From Iodobacter arcticus (GTDB lineage Bacteria > Pseudomonadota > Gammaproteobacteria > Burkholderiales > Chitinibacteraceae), in contig NZ_JBHTBQ010000004.1 in assembly GCF_042664895.1 (NCBI RefSeq), positions 1 through 64,000 of the forward strand: DNA of 64,000 nucleotides, written 5' to 3'. Position 1 is the first letter of the stretch; the number at the start of each line of letters is the position of its first letter. The notes beneath the pieces are model-generated. The model saw only the letters and a list, made by a program, of their open reading frames with translations. It had not been told where the DNA came from and ran no database searches. The position numbers and the translations under genes are program-made. This document shows, in pieces, positions 52,735 to 61,785 of the stretch.

Positions 52735-53235
52735 ATGAGCACGCAACAGGCCGATGCGGTAGATATCATTCTTGGGCAATGGCACAAAGAGCGCCCGGAT
52801 CTGGATGTAAGCCCGATGGGGCCGATTGGGCGTATTAGGCGCTGTGCCACCCTGCTGCAACGTAAGATGGACGCCACTTTTGCAGAGTTTGGAATGACAA
52901 GCTGGGAGTTTGATGTGCTGGCCACGCTCAGGCGATCTGGCGCACCTTATTGCCTCGCGCCAACCGCGCTGTTTTCATCGCTGATGATTACTTCTGGCAC
53001 GATGACACACAGGCTAAAGGGATTAGAGGCGAGTGGCTGGATAGAACGGCTGCCCAGCACTAGCGATGCCCGCAGCATGTTGGTTCAGCTAAGCAGCACA
53101 GGGCTTCAGTTGATTGATAAAGCGGTAGAGGCACATGTAGCGAACGAGCACAGGATTTTGGCTGCGATTGATGCAGTGCAACTTAAAGAATTAGACGACA
53201 GAATGGCAGAGCTACTGAGGGCTTTGGAGGAGTGA
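52735..53235 (+). CDS. MarR family transcriptional regulator
   Basis: A 166-residue winged-helix regulator: TSWEFDVLATLRRSG, LSSLMITSG-like recognition helix region (LFSSLMITSGTMTHRLKGLE) and the wing SGWIERLPSTSDARS. The ATG at 52735 has GGAG six bases before it and is preferred to that at 52723. It likely represses itself and the EamA-nitroreductase operon by binding the three 16-bp sites just upstream. Confidence 0.9.
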   Translation: MSTQQADAVDIILGQWHKERPDLDVSPMGPIGRIRRCATLLQRKMDATFAEFGMTSWEFDVLATLRRSGAPYCLAPTALFSSLMITSGTMTHRLKGLEASGWIERLPSTSDARSMLVQLSSTGLQLIDKAVEAHVANEHRILAAIDAVQLKELDDRMAELLRALEE

Positions 53236-53249
53236 TGTTAAGCTGTGAA

Positions 53250-53345
53250 ACCCATTTTTGAGCCACGGGCCAGAGAATACGGAGCTTCATGGAGAAACTC
53301 GGGAAAGAAGGCATTTGTAGGTTGGGTTACGTAATATATCGCTGA
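53250..53345. repeat. Degenerate repeat remnants
   Basis: A worn CCACGGAG-type arm (GAGCCACGGGCCAGAGAATA, then CGGAGCTTCATGGAG) is followed by one GTAGGTTGGGTTACG arm at 53317. Neither has a clear inverted partner nearby, so these look like decayed members of two repeat families. Confidence 0.5.
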
Positions 53346-53435
53346 GTGAGGCAAACCTCACACGCAGACTGCTAATTCAAGCGACGATTTACCTTTAAAT
53401 TTTTATAGGGTTGGGGTGACGCCTGACCTACGGCA

Positions 53436-53621
53436 CTAACCTACCCACAGCCGCTCCACCACCAGCCCTATAAAAAATATCACTAGCAAACCTAGTGTGG
53501 AATACAGAATCCATTTAATGATGCGTAGCCAGCTGGGGTCTTTGCTGCGCTGGTATTTGAATGCGCAGTAGGCGATGCCCAGGACGGCGATGACAAATAG
53601 CAGGCGTAAGACAATAAACAT
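53436..53621 (-). CDS. Small two-helix membrane protein coupled to lpxC
   Basis: A 61-residue protein with two hydrophobic helices (residues about 3-22 and 36-57) joined by a basic loop (KYQRSKDPSWLRIIK). Its ATG shares a base with the lpxC stop codon (TGATG), a strong sign of translational coupling. I do not recognise a named family. Its position suggests a link to lipid A synthesis or the envelope, but this is inference. Confidence 0.72.
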   Translation of the reverse strand: MFIVLRLLFVIAVLGIAYCAFKYQRSKDPSWLRIIKWILYSTLGLLVIFFIGLVVERLWVG

Positions 53622-54535
53622 CAGATTCCTAAGGCAGGCAGATCGTGGAATGAGCTGGGCACGTCATTCCGGTTTTCAAAGCTGACAATCTCGTAGGACG
53701 ATTCGTCGTCCAGCAGGGCGCGCAGCAGCTTGTTATTCATGGCATGACCCGATTTATAGCCTTCGAAAGCGGCAATGAGTGGGCGACCAAGGATATATAA
53801 ATCGCCAATCAGATCGAGTACTTTGTGGCGTACAAATTCGTCTTCAAAGCGCAAACCACCGTCGTTAAGTACGCGGTATTCGTCAATCACAATGGCATTA
53901 TCCATACTGCCGCCGCGGGCTAAGCCGTTCATGCGTAGGTATTCCACTTCATGGATAAAACCAAAGGTGCGGGCACGGGCGATTTCGCTTACATAATTGG
54001 TGTTAGCAAAATCAAGTTTGATGGTTTGGGCTGACTTTTTGAAAGCAGGGTGGGCAAAGTCGATGGTGAGTGCCACTTTATAACCATCATGCGGCAGTAA
54101 TCTAACCCATTTATCGCCGTCGATGACTTCGATGGGTTTCAGCACGCGGACAAATTGCTTGGCCGCCTGCTGATCCACAATACCTGCTGATTGCAGCAGA
54201 TAGATAAAAGGCGCTGCCGATCCATCCATGATCGGCATTTCCGGGGCGTCAACTTCAACAATAACATTGTCAATGCCTAGCCCTGCAAATGCCGACATGA
54301 TGTGCTCAATCGTACCGACACGTACGCCGTCTTTGACGAGCGTGGAGGAGAGCCGCGTGTCGTTGACAAGCGATGGCGTCACTCTAAATGGTGTCGACTC
54401 GGGCAAATCGACACGTTGAAACACGATCCCACTATTAACCGGGGCCGGTTTTAAGACGAGGGTAACCCGCTCGCCAGAATGCAGGCCCACGCCAACGGCG
54501 CGGATAGTCGTTTTTAGAGTGCGTTGTTGGAACAT
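53621..54535 (-). CDS. lpxC: UDP-3-O-acyl-N-acetylglucosamine deacetylase
   Basis: A zinc enzyme of 304 residues that catalyses the committed step of lipid A synthesis. The zinc ligands are in EHIMSAF and HKVLDLIGD, and the catalytic His in GHAMNNKLLR. It begins MFQQRTLKTTIRAVGVGLHSG, the family N terminus. It is the last large gene after ftsZ in the dcw cluster, as in many Gram-negatives, and is coupled to a small membrane protein gene downstream. Confidence 0.95.
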   Translation of the reverse strand: MFQQRTLKTTIRAVGVGLHSGERVTLVLKPAPVNSGIVFQRVDLPESTPFRVTPSLVNDTRLSSTLVKDGVRVGTIEHIMSAFAGLGIDNVIVEVDAPEMPIMDGSAAPFIYLLQSAGIVDQQAAKQFVRVLKPIEVIDGDKWVRLLPHDGYKVALTIDFAHPAFKKSAQTIKLDFANTNYVSEIARARTFGFIHEVEYLRMNGLARGGSMDNAIVIDEYRVLNDGGLRFEDEFVRHKVLDLIGDLYILGRPLIAAFEGYKSGHAMNNKLLRALLDDESSYEIVSFENRNDVPSSFHDLPALGI

Positions 54536-54708
54536 GCTGGTCTCGTTAATCAACAGACCTCAATCTTACCAGCACCGGGTAGTGTGCTGGATTGATCTTT
54601 GCAATCTTGCCAATAGGCAATGCCTTTATCTCCATCTACTTACAGTCGTTTGCAGCTTGTAGAGCGGGCTCGATGTGCTGTGCCCACCCTACAGGATGTT
54701 TTTCATGC

Positions 54709-55884
54709 TTAATCTGCCTGACGACGTAAGAATGCCGGGATATCCATATCAACATTGGATGTGGCCCCGCGCGTTGCCGTTGCTACATCACCGCCTGCGC
54801 GTGCGCTGCGATTGCTTGGGCGAAAGCCCGGAGGTAAATCGTAAGCGCCCCAATCTGGCTCGCCAGAGTGGTTGTCTGTGCCGGTTTTAAGCTGCGGAGT
54901 TTGCACTACAGAAAGCTGTGGTTTGTTGGCATTACTGCCCATACCGGTAGCGATAATCGTAATGCGGATTTGCTCGCCCAAGGTTTCGTCGTAAACCACA
55001 CCGTGTTTAACCATGGCGTCGTCGCTCACATGCGATTGGATGATTTCGCGTGCGCGGGTGATTTCGCTTTTCTTCAGGCTGGCACGGCTGGCGCTGATAT
55101 TGAGCAATACACCGCGCGCACCCTTGAAGTTGATGTTATCCAGCAATGGGCAGCTGATGGCTTCTTCGGTTGCGCGGATAGCGCGGTTTTCGCCAGCAGC
55201 GAAAGCCGAGCCCATCATCGCCATGCCTTTTTCCTGCATTACGGTTTTAACGTCAGCAAAGTCAACGTTAATCAAGCCTGGATACTGGATGATTTCTACG
55301 ATCGATGCCACGGCATTACGTAGTACATCGTCAGCTGCGCGGAAGGCTTCATCGACGGTGACGTCTTCGCCGAGTACTTCTTCCAGCTTTTGGTTGGAAA
55401 CGATAATCAGCGAATCAACTGCGCGTGAAAGCTCGTCAATCCCAGCTTGAGCCACTTTCTGGCGCGAGCCTTCGTCAAGGCCGGGCTTGGTGACCACGCC
55501 CACGGTGAAAATGCCTTTTTCACGGGCAATTTGTGCGATCACAGGGGATGCGCCTGTACCGGTACCACCACCCATACCGGCGGTGATAAACAGCAGATTT
55601 GCGCCACTGATCAGCTCGCCGATGCGTTCGCGATCGGCTTCGGCCGCTTCGCGAGCGACTTCAGGATCGCAACCTGCGCCAAAACCGGTGGTGCCTAACT
55701 GCACAACATCGGTGGCTTTGGATAATTTCAGCACCTGTGCATCGGTGTTGGCAGCAATAAACTGCACCCCATTCAATGCGTGCTCAATCATATTATTGAT
55801 CGCGTTGCAGCCTGCGCCACCCACACCGATCACTTTAATGTTGACGTGATGTGCAACTTCTTGCACTTCGAAAGTTAAAGCCAT
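54709..55884 (-). CDS. ftsZ: Cell division protein FtsZ
   Basis: A tubulin-like GTPase of 391 residues that polymerises into the Z ring. It has the GTP loop GMGGGTGTGASPV, NVDFADVKTVM near the T7 loop, a variable linker rich in Ser, Gly and Thr, and the C-terminal conserved peptide DMDIPAFLRRQAD that binds FtsA and ZipA. GGAGAG precedes the ATG. Confidence 0.97.
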   Translation of the reverse strand: MALTFEVQEVAHHVNIKVIGVGGAGCNAINNMIEHALNGVQFIAANTDAQVLKLSKATDVVQLGTTGFGAGCDPEVAREAAEADRERIGELISGANLLFITAGMGGGTGTGASPVIAQIAREKGIFTVGVVTKPGLDEGSRQKVAQAGIDELSRAVDSLIIVSNQKLEEVLGEDVTVDEAFRAADDVLRNAVASIVEIIQYPGLINVDFADVKTVMQEKGMAMMGSAFAAGENRAIRATEEAISCPLLDNINFKGARGVLLNISASRASLKKSEITRAREIIQSHVSDDAMVKHGVVYDETLGEQIRITIIATGMGSNANKPQLSVVQTPQLKTGTDNHSGEPDWGAYDLPPGFRPSNRSARAGGDVATATRGATSNVDMDIPAFLRRQAD

Positions 55885-55930
55885 GATTACTCTCCTTGCA
55901 TTACCCGATTTTTAACACTTACCCGAAAGG

Positions 55931-57163
55931 TCAGAATGTATTCTGAAACCAAGATTTCATACGACCAAAAATATCCCCCATAGAGCCATCTTTGCCCCGG
56001 TTTACAGGGTTCTTTAGTAGTTGTTCACGTGCAATTAACAGCAAACCCACGGCGGTGGAATAACGTGGGTTTTTCACCACTTCGGCAAGGCCACCTACAT
56101 ACTTTGGCGTGCCCATCCGGAGCGGCATATGGAAAATCTCTTCACCAAGCTCAACCATGCCAGGCATCATTGCGGCACCACCGGTGATGACGATGCCGCT
56201 GGATAGGCGGCCTTCAAAACCAGAGCGGCGAAGTTCTTGTTGAACCAAGCCATATAGCTCTTCAACACGCGGCTCAATGACTTCCGCCAAGGTATGACGG
56301 CTCATTTGTCTGGCACCGCGCTCACCCACACCCGGTACTTCAATCATTTGCGCTGGATCGCTCATATGGCGCAGCGCTACGCCATGCTGCAACTTAATCG
56401 TTTCTGCTTCTGATGTGGGGGTACGCAGCGCCATCGCGATATCGTTGGTCACTTGGTCGCCCGCAATCGGAATCACCGCGGTATGGCGGATTGCACCGCC
56501 AATAAAGATCGCCAGATCGGTGGTCCCGCCACCAATATCAACCAGACAAACGCCCAAGTCTTTTTCATCTTCGGTGAGTACCGAATAAGAGGACGCCAGT
56601 GGCTGCAACACCACTTCTTCGATTTCTAAACCGCAGCGACGTACGCATTTGGTGATGTTTTGCACCGCACTGACAGCACCGCTGACGATATGCACGTTGA
56701 CATGCAAACGCACACCCGACATCCCCATCGGCTCTTTCACGCCTTCCTGGCCGTCTATCATGTATTCCTGCGCCAAGATGTGCAGTACCTGATGGTCGGT
56801 GGGGATATTGACGGCGCTGGCGGTTTCGATCACGCGGTCTACATCGGCCGAGGTGACTTCCTTATCCTTGATCGCCACCATGCCATCGGAGTTAATGCTC
56901 TTGATATGGCTGCCTGCAATACCGGTAAAGACCTGGCTGATTTTGCAATCGGCCATCAGCTCAGCTTCGCCCAGTGCCGATTGAATGGCGGCAACGGTTT
57001 TTTCAATATCAACGACCACACCACGTTTTAAGCCGCGTGAGGCAGCTGAGCCCAGACCAATCACATTGAGTGCGCCGTCTTCTTTGATCTCGGCGACAAC
57101 AGCCACCACTTTGGATGTGCCAATGTCCAGCCCGACAATGATGTTTTTGCTATCTCTGGTCAC
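55931..57163 (-). CDS. ftsA: Cell division protein FtsA
   Basis: An actin-like ATPase of 410 residues that tethers FtsZ to the membrane. Motifs: VGLDIGTSKVVAVVAE (phosphate 1), LVDIGGGTTDLAIF (phosphate 2) and ITGGAAMMPGM (adenosine), plus a C-terminal amphipathic helix GDIFGRMKSWFQNTF that binds membrane. The start codon is GTG, preceded by AGAGGTTGTC. Confidence 0.96.
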   Translation of the reverse strand: MTRDSKNIIVGLDIGTSKVVAVVAEIKEDGALNVIGLGSAASRGLKRGVVVDIEKTVAAIQSALGEAELMADCKISQVFTGIAGSHIKSINSDGMVAIKDKEVTSADVDRVIETASAVNIPTDHQVLHILAQEYMIDGQEGVKEPMGMSGVRLHVNVHIVSGAVSAVQNITKCVRRCGLEIEEVVLQPLASSYSVLTEDEKDLGVCLVDIGGGTTDLAIFIGGAIRHTAVIPIAGDQVTNDIAMALRTPTSEAETIKLQHGVALRHMSDPAQMIEVPGVGERGARQMSRHTLAEVIEPRVEELYGLVQQELRRSGFEGRLSSGIVITGGAAMMPGMVELGEEIFHMPLRMGTPKYVGGLAEVVKNPRYSTAVGLLLIAREQLLKNPVNRGKDGSMGDIFGRMKSWFQNTF

Positions 57164-57284
57164 CTGACAACCTCTTTACTCAATGTCTTACTTTTTAAAA
57201 ACGATCTGATATGAAAATCGTATCGCTGAATTTTCTGTGTGTGGCAGGTTTTACCCGCCTTACCATTTTTCAAAAACGACATGG

Positions 57285-58052
57285 TTATGCCGGTTTTGCT
57301 ACTGCAGGTTTGGCCGGTACGGCTGGCTTCACCACGGGCTTACTTTCTACTGGCTTGTACTCTGGCAATCGCACAGCAAAGCCATTGGGATAACGTAAAT
57401 CTACATATTCAAAAGGCTGCTTTAGCAAAGCCAGCGAGTTGGGGTAGGCCGTTACAAATCGCGCTGTTCTGGCGACGGCTTCATCTCTGCCTACTTCAAT
57501 AATCAGCTGATGATCCAGCTCAAAACGCCAGGCCCTTCGTTCAGAAAGCCAAACATGGGTGGCTTTTTTACCTAAGGGCTGCAGTGTTTTGTGGAGCTCT
57601 GCAAAGCCATCAATCATTACTTTTTCTGTGCCTTCCGGGCCCTCCAGAATCGGTAATTGATCATTGGATGCGGCATCAAAACGCTCACCATAGCTATTGA
57701 GTAAAGCCACCGAGCCCCAGCGCGCTACCGCTTTGTGCTCTTCTATTCGTACTTCTACCCGGTCTGGCCAGTGCCTGCGCACCGTAACTTGCCTTACCCA
57801 CGGCAGCTTTTCAAAGGCTTGCCGTGTTTTATCTAAATCCAGAGTAAAAAATGTTCCGGTTAACTCATGCTTAATGACGTACTGCAATTGCTCGCGTGTG
57901 ACATGGACTAAATCGCCATCGACTTTAATTCGCTTAATTGGAAATAAAGGCGAATGCACGGTCAAAAAAAGTACGGCATAAAACAAAAGCAACAATGCTA
58001 ATGCGGTCAGCAAATTGGCAAACCACATTAACAGCTGAGGCTTATCCCACAT
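57285..58052 (-). CDS. ftsQ: Cell division protein FtsQ
   Basis: A bitopic protein of 255 residues: a single N-terminal helix (LLTALALLLLFYAVLFLTV), a POTRA domain (FPIKRIKVDGDLVHVTREQL, then KLPWVRQVTVRRHWPDRV) and a beta domain. It links early and late division proteins with FtsB and FtsL. The C terminus is a Pro/Val/Ala/Lys-rich tail (PVVKPAVPAKPAVAKPA) of low complexity. GAGG precedes the ATG. Confidence 0.93.
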   Translation of the reverse strand: MWDKPQLLMWFANLLTALALLLLFYAVLFLTVHSPLFPIKRIKVDGDLVHVTREQLQYVIKHELTGTFFTLDLDKTRQAFEKLPWVRQVTVRRHWPDRVEVRIEEHKAVARWGSVALLNSYGERFDAASNDQLPILEGPEGTEKVMIDGFAELHKTLQPLGKKATHVWLSERRAWRFELDHQLIIEVGRDEAVARTARFVTAYPNSLALLKQPFEYVDLRYPNGFAVRLPEYKPVESKPVVKPAVPAKPAVAKPA

Positions 58053-58116
58053 GGGCGAACCTCGTTGCTATGGCTGGCATCAATGGGCTGAAATGGCTAA
58101 ATAACGTCACTATTTT

Positions 58117-59025
58117 TTATTCCAGCGTGCTGTTTAATACTTGCAAAACTAAATCCTCGTAACTTAATCCCGCTTCTCTCGCCGCCATAGGAAATAAACT
58201 ATGGCTGGTCATACCCGGTGCGGTATTGGCTTCTAATAAATAAGGCTTACCTGCCTCATCCATTAAGAAATCAATACGCGCCCAGCCACGGCCGCCAAGC
58301 GCCCAGAAGGCTTGCTTGACGTAGCCAGCAATTTGTTCATTGAGATCATCTGACAAACCCGCAGGACAACGGTAAACCGTGTCATCACGGATATATTTGG
58401 CTTCGTAATCGTAGAATTCGGTAGCAGGCTCAATCTTTACAAACGAGAGGACTTGATCCCCAAGTACAGCAGCGGTGTATTCTCCCCCACCAATGAACTG
58501 CTCTGCAATCACAATCTTGTCGTATTTGTAAGCTTCTGTAAACGCGGCGGCTAGCTCACCCACATTTTTTACTTTGCTCACGCCAATACTCGAGCCTTCA
58601 CAAGCTGGTTTTACAAATAATGGCAGGCCCAGTTTTTGTTCAATCGCAGCAAAATCGCTGCTTTCAGTCAGAATTTCAAATGCCGGAATCGGCAGGCCCA
58701 AGGCTTGCCAAATCAGTTTGCTACGCAGCTTATCCATACCGAGCGCCGAGGCCAATACACCACAACCCGTGTAAGGCATGCCCATCACTTCAAGCGCGCC
58801 TTGCAAAGTGCCATCTTCGCCAAACGGGCCGTGCAAGATCAGAAAAGCGCGATCAAAACCTTCGGTTTTTAATGCTTCAAGTGGCTTGGTCGAGGGATCA
58901 AAAGCATGCGCATCCACGCCGCGTGCTTGCAGGGCTTCCAGAACACCTTTGCCGCTCATTAATGACACTTCACGCTCTGCCGAAGTGCCACCCATCACGA
59001 CCGCTACTTTTCCGTATTTATTCAT
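58117..59025 (-). CDS. ddl: D-alanine-D-alanine ligase
   Basis: An ATP-grasp ligase of 302 residues that makes D-Ala-D-Ala for the peptidoglycan stem peptide. It has VVMGGTSAEREVSLMSG, ILHGPFGEDGTLQG, PACEGSSIGVSKV and YLLEANTAPGMTSHSLFP. Size and operon position match DdlB of the dcw cluster. The gap of 226 bases from murC contains three repeat remnants. Confidence 0.95.
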   Translation of the reverse strand: MNKYGKVAVVMGGTSAEREVSLMSGKGVLEALQARGVDAHAFDPSTKPLEALKTEGFDRAFLILHGPFGEDGTLQGALEVMGMPYTGCGVLASALGMDKLRSKLIWQALGLPIPAFEILTESSDFAAIEQKLGLPLFVKPACEGSSIGVSKVKNVGELAAAFTEAYKYDKIVIAEQFIGGGEYTAAVLGDQVLSFVKIEPATEFYDYEAKYIRDDTVYRCPAGLSDDLNEQIAGYVKQAFWALGGRGWARIDFLMDEAGKPYLLEANTAPGMTSHSLFPMAAREAGLSYEDLVLQVLNSTLE

Positions 59026-59044
59026 TTTGCTTACTCAACCCAGC

Positions 59045-59250
59045 TGTTGTTTTTCGCATGGGCACAAAAACGTGCCCACCCTACATATGACCCCTGATCT
59101 TTTCATCTGGGCATGTTGGGTTACGCTGGTTTATCCGCCAAAAAGCGGCGAATAAATCAGCTAACCCAACCTACACATTGTTTCTTAGGTTTTCTCCGTG
59201 AAACTCCGTGTTCTCTGTGCCCTCCGTGGTTAAAGATTTGGGTTTTGTTT
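59045..59250. repeat. Cluster of three repeat types inside the dcw operon
   Basis: Between murC and ddl lie: a small dyad GGGCAC-AAAAAC-GTGCCC near 59056-59078; a GTTGGGTTACGC element at 59115-59174 with a nested TTTATCCGCC/GGCGAATAAA hairpin; and a one-sided CCACGGAG-type arm at 59186-59246 (TTTTCTCCGTGAAACTCCGT, CCTCCGTGGTTAAAGATTTG). Confidence 0.75.
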
Positions 59251-59251
59251 T

Positions 59252-60643
59252 TTAAATTGCAGCAACCTTGCCCGGAACGCCGCCTATCGTGCCTGCGCCC
59301 ATTGTGATGATCACATCGCCGTTTTGGGCCGCAGCCATGATCGTGGCTGGCATATCGTTGATGTCAGTCACAAATTGCGGCTCTACCTTGCCCACTACGC
59401 GCACGGCGCGGGCCAGGCTACGGCTGTCTGCTGCCACAATTGGCGCTTCGCCGGCGGCATACACTTCGCCGAGCAATAAACCATCCACTGTGGATAAAAC
59501 CTGTACAAAATCTTCAAAGCAATCGCGGGTGCGGGTATAGCGGTGCGGCTGAAAAGCCAGCACTAAGCGGCGGCCTGGAAATGCGCCACGCGCAGCAGCA
59601 ATAGTGGCGGCCATTTCAACAGGGTGATGGCCGTAATCGTCTACCAGCGTAAAGCTACCCCCAGTTTCAAGCGCAATTTCGCCATAGCGCTGAAAGCGTC
59701 GGCCAACTCCTTGGAAGCCAGCAAGCGCGGATTGAATGGCGGTTTCATCTGCGCCAATTTCAATCCCCACTGCAATTGCTGCGAGGGCATTGAGCACATT
59801 GTGCATGCCGGGCATATTCAGCGTGATCGGCAGGCGGCGTGATTCGCCGTTTTCCCATACCGCGTCAAATTGCATACGGCCATCGAGTGCCACGATGTTT
59901 TCAGCGCGCAGCATGGCATCCGCGCTGACGCCATAGCTGGTGATTGGGCTGGTGACCTGCGGCAAAATCTCGCGCACATAGGGGTCATCAATGCACAACA
60001 CGGCACGGCCATAGAAGGGCAGATGCTGCAAGAAGGTAATAAACGCCTTCTTTAAATTATTAAAATCGTGACCATAGGTATCCATATGGTCTTGATCAAT
60101 ATTGGTAACCACCGAAATCACCGGGGTGAGTAGCAGGAAAGACGCATCGCTTTCATCGGCTTCAGCCACTAAAAAGTCGCCATGGCCTAAGCGGGCATTG
60201 CTGCCTGCGGCGTGTAATTTGCCGCCAATCACAAAAGTAGGATCAAGCCCTGCGGCTTCTAAAATTGAAGCGGTAAGGCTGGTGGTGGTGGTCTTGCCGT
60301 GTGTGCCGGCAATGGCGATGCCTTGCTTTAAACGCATCAGCTCGGCCAGCATTTGTGCTCGTGGTACTACCGGAATCTTGCGGCTACGTGCTTCGACTAC
60401 CTCAGGGTTATCATCTTTTACTGCACTGGAAATCACCACTACATCTGCATTGGCTACATAGTCTGCCGCGTGGCCAAGGTGCACATCTGCACCCGCAGCG
60501 CTCAGGCGCTGGGTTGTTGCGCTGCTGCCAAGGTCTGAGCCACTGATCTCAAAACCAAGGTTGAGCAAGACTTCAGCGATGCCGCTCATGCCGACGCCGC
60601 CTATGCCTACAAAATGGATACGTTTAACTTTGTGTTTCATCAT
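59252..60643 (-). CDS. murC: UDP-N-acetylmuramate-L-alanine ligase
   Basis: A cytoplasmic ligase of 463 residues that adds L-Ala to UDP-MurNAc. It has the N-terminal HFVGIGGVGMSGIAEVL, the P loop AGTHGKTTTTSLTA, a central domain with VVTNIDQDHMDTYG and DDYGHHPVEM, and a C-terminal LAFQPHRYTRTRDC. Two adjacent ATGs are possible starts. It is followed by ddl; murB is not in the window. Confidence 0.96.
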   Translation of the reverse strand: MMKHKVKRIHFVGIGGVGMSGIAEVLLNLGFEISGSDLGSSATTQRLSAAGADVHLGHAADYVANADVVVISSAVKDDNPEVVEARSRKIPVVPRAQMLAELMRLKQGIAIAGTHGKTTTTSLTASILEAAGLDPTFVIGGKLHAAGSNARLGHGDFLVAEADESDASFLLLTPVISVVTNIDQDHMDTYGHDFNNLKKAFITFLQHLPFYGRAVLCIDDPYVREILPQVTSPITSYGVSADAMLRAENIVALDGRMQFDAVWENGESRRLPITLNMPGMHNVLNALAAIAVGIEIGADETAIQSALAGFQGVGRRFQRYGEIALETGGSFTLVDDYGHHPVEMAATIAAARGAFPGRRLVLAFQPHRYTRTRDCFEDFVQVLSTVDGLLLGEVYAAGEAPIVAADSRSLARAVRVVGKVEPQFVTDINDMPATIMAAAQNGDVIITMGAGTIGGVPGKVAAI

Positions 60644-60717
60644 CGACTCTGATTGGTTCTTTCTTTAAATTTTGAGCATTTACATTTACAAATTGGGCGG
60701 CAAGGTTCTTGCACACC

Positions 60718-61785
60718 TTACAAAGCTAATTCTTCAATTACCGATACCACTTGCATCGTGGCATCCGGTTTTGCCAAGCCGCGTGCTAGCGTAGCGATCG
60801 CCAAACATTGCTCACGGTTGGTTTGGGTCAGTAATTGGGCAAAGGCAGCGGCATTAAATTCTTTTTGTGGTAATAAGAGGCCTGCTCCGTTTTCGCTTAA
60901 ATAGCGGGCATTGCCGGTTTGGTGATCATCTACGGCATGTGGGAAGGGCACGAGCACGGAGGCAACGCCAACACAAGCCAGCTCGGCCACCGTAAGCGCT
61001 CCGGCGCGGCACAGTATCAGATCAGCCTCAGAGTAGGCGTGAGCCATATCACCGATAAAGGCCACGCACTCTGCGCTGACTCCCGCGGCGGCATAATTGG
61101 CGCGCAAAGCGTCGATATGTTTCTCACCCGCCTGATGAATCACCTCTGGGCGTTGGTCTGCTGCGAGCAGCGCCAGTGCTTTAGGTACTTCTTCGTTAAA
61201 GACCTGAGCACCCAAGCTGCCGCCAACAACTAACAGCTTGAGCGGGCCAGTACGGCCAGCAAAACGCGTTGCAGGGATTGGTAAATCCTGAATTTCTGCC
61301 CTGACTGGATTGCCGATACAGCCGTCTTTGGCCGGAAAAGCACTTGGGAAAGCAAACAGCACACGGTTGGCGATTTTGGACAGCACTTTATTAGTGAGCC
61401 CTGCTACCGAGTTTTGCTCATGAATCACCAACGGTAGCCACAGCATGCGCATGGCGATGCCACCTGGAAACCCCGTAAAGCCGCCAAAGCCAATCGCTAC
61501 ATCCGGGCGATGCTCAAAAATCACTTTGAACGCGCCGCAGAGTGCTTTGAGCTGTACCCAAGGCTGGCTGAGTTTTTTTAAGAGGCCTTTGCCGCGCACA
61601 CCATCAATTTGCAGCGTGATTAAATCAATTCCATGCTCTGGCACGATACGTGTTTCCATCCGTCCAGCAGCGCCCAGCCAGATGATTTTCCAGCCACGCT
61701 CTTTTAATTCATTAGCCACCGCCAGCGCAGGAAAAATATGCCCGCCTGTGCCACCTGCCATCACCATCAGGGTACGTTGGCTCAT
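60718..61785 (-). CDS. murG: UDP-GlcNAc:undecaprenyl-PP-MurNAc-pentapeptide GlcNAc transferase
   Basis: A GT28 enzyme of 355 residues that makes lipid II on the inner face of the membrane. It has the G loops MAGGTGGHIFPALAVA and GGFTGFPGG, with VVGGSLGAQVFNE and RAGALTVAELACVG in the nucleotide-binding half. The start overlaps the ftsW stop (ATGA), so the two are translationally coupled. Confidence 0.96.
   Translation of the reverse strand: MSQRTLMVMAGGTGGHIFPALAVANELKERGWKIIWLGAAGRMETRIVPEHGIDLITLQIDGVRGKGLLKKLSQPWVQLKALCGAFKVIFEHRPDVAIGFGGFTGFPGGIAMRMLWLPLVIHEQNSVAGLTNKVLSKIANRVLFAFPSAFPAKDGCIGNPVRAEIQDLPIPATRFAGRTGPLKLLVVGGSLGAQVFNEEVPKALALLAADQRPEVIHQAGEKHIDALRANYAAAGVSAECVAFIGDMAHAYSEADLILCRAGALTVAELACVGVASVLVPFPHAVDDHQTGNARYLSENGAGLLLPQKEFNAAAFAQLLTQTNREQCLAIATLARGLAKPDATMQVVSVIEELAL

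Noticed and set aside
15218..59250. Interspersed repeats as a CRISPR array
   Set aside because: The repeats are scattered inverted pairs in separate intergenic gaps. There are no regularly spaced short repeats with unique spacers, and no cas genes are present.
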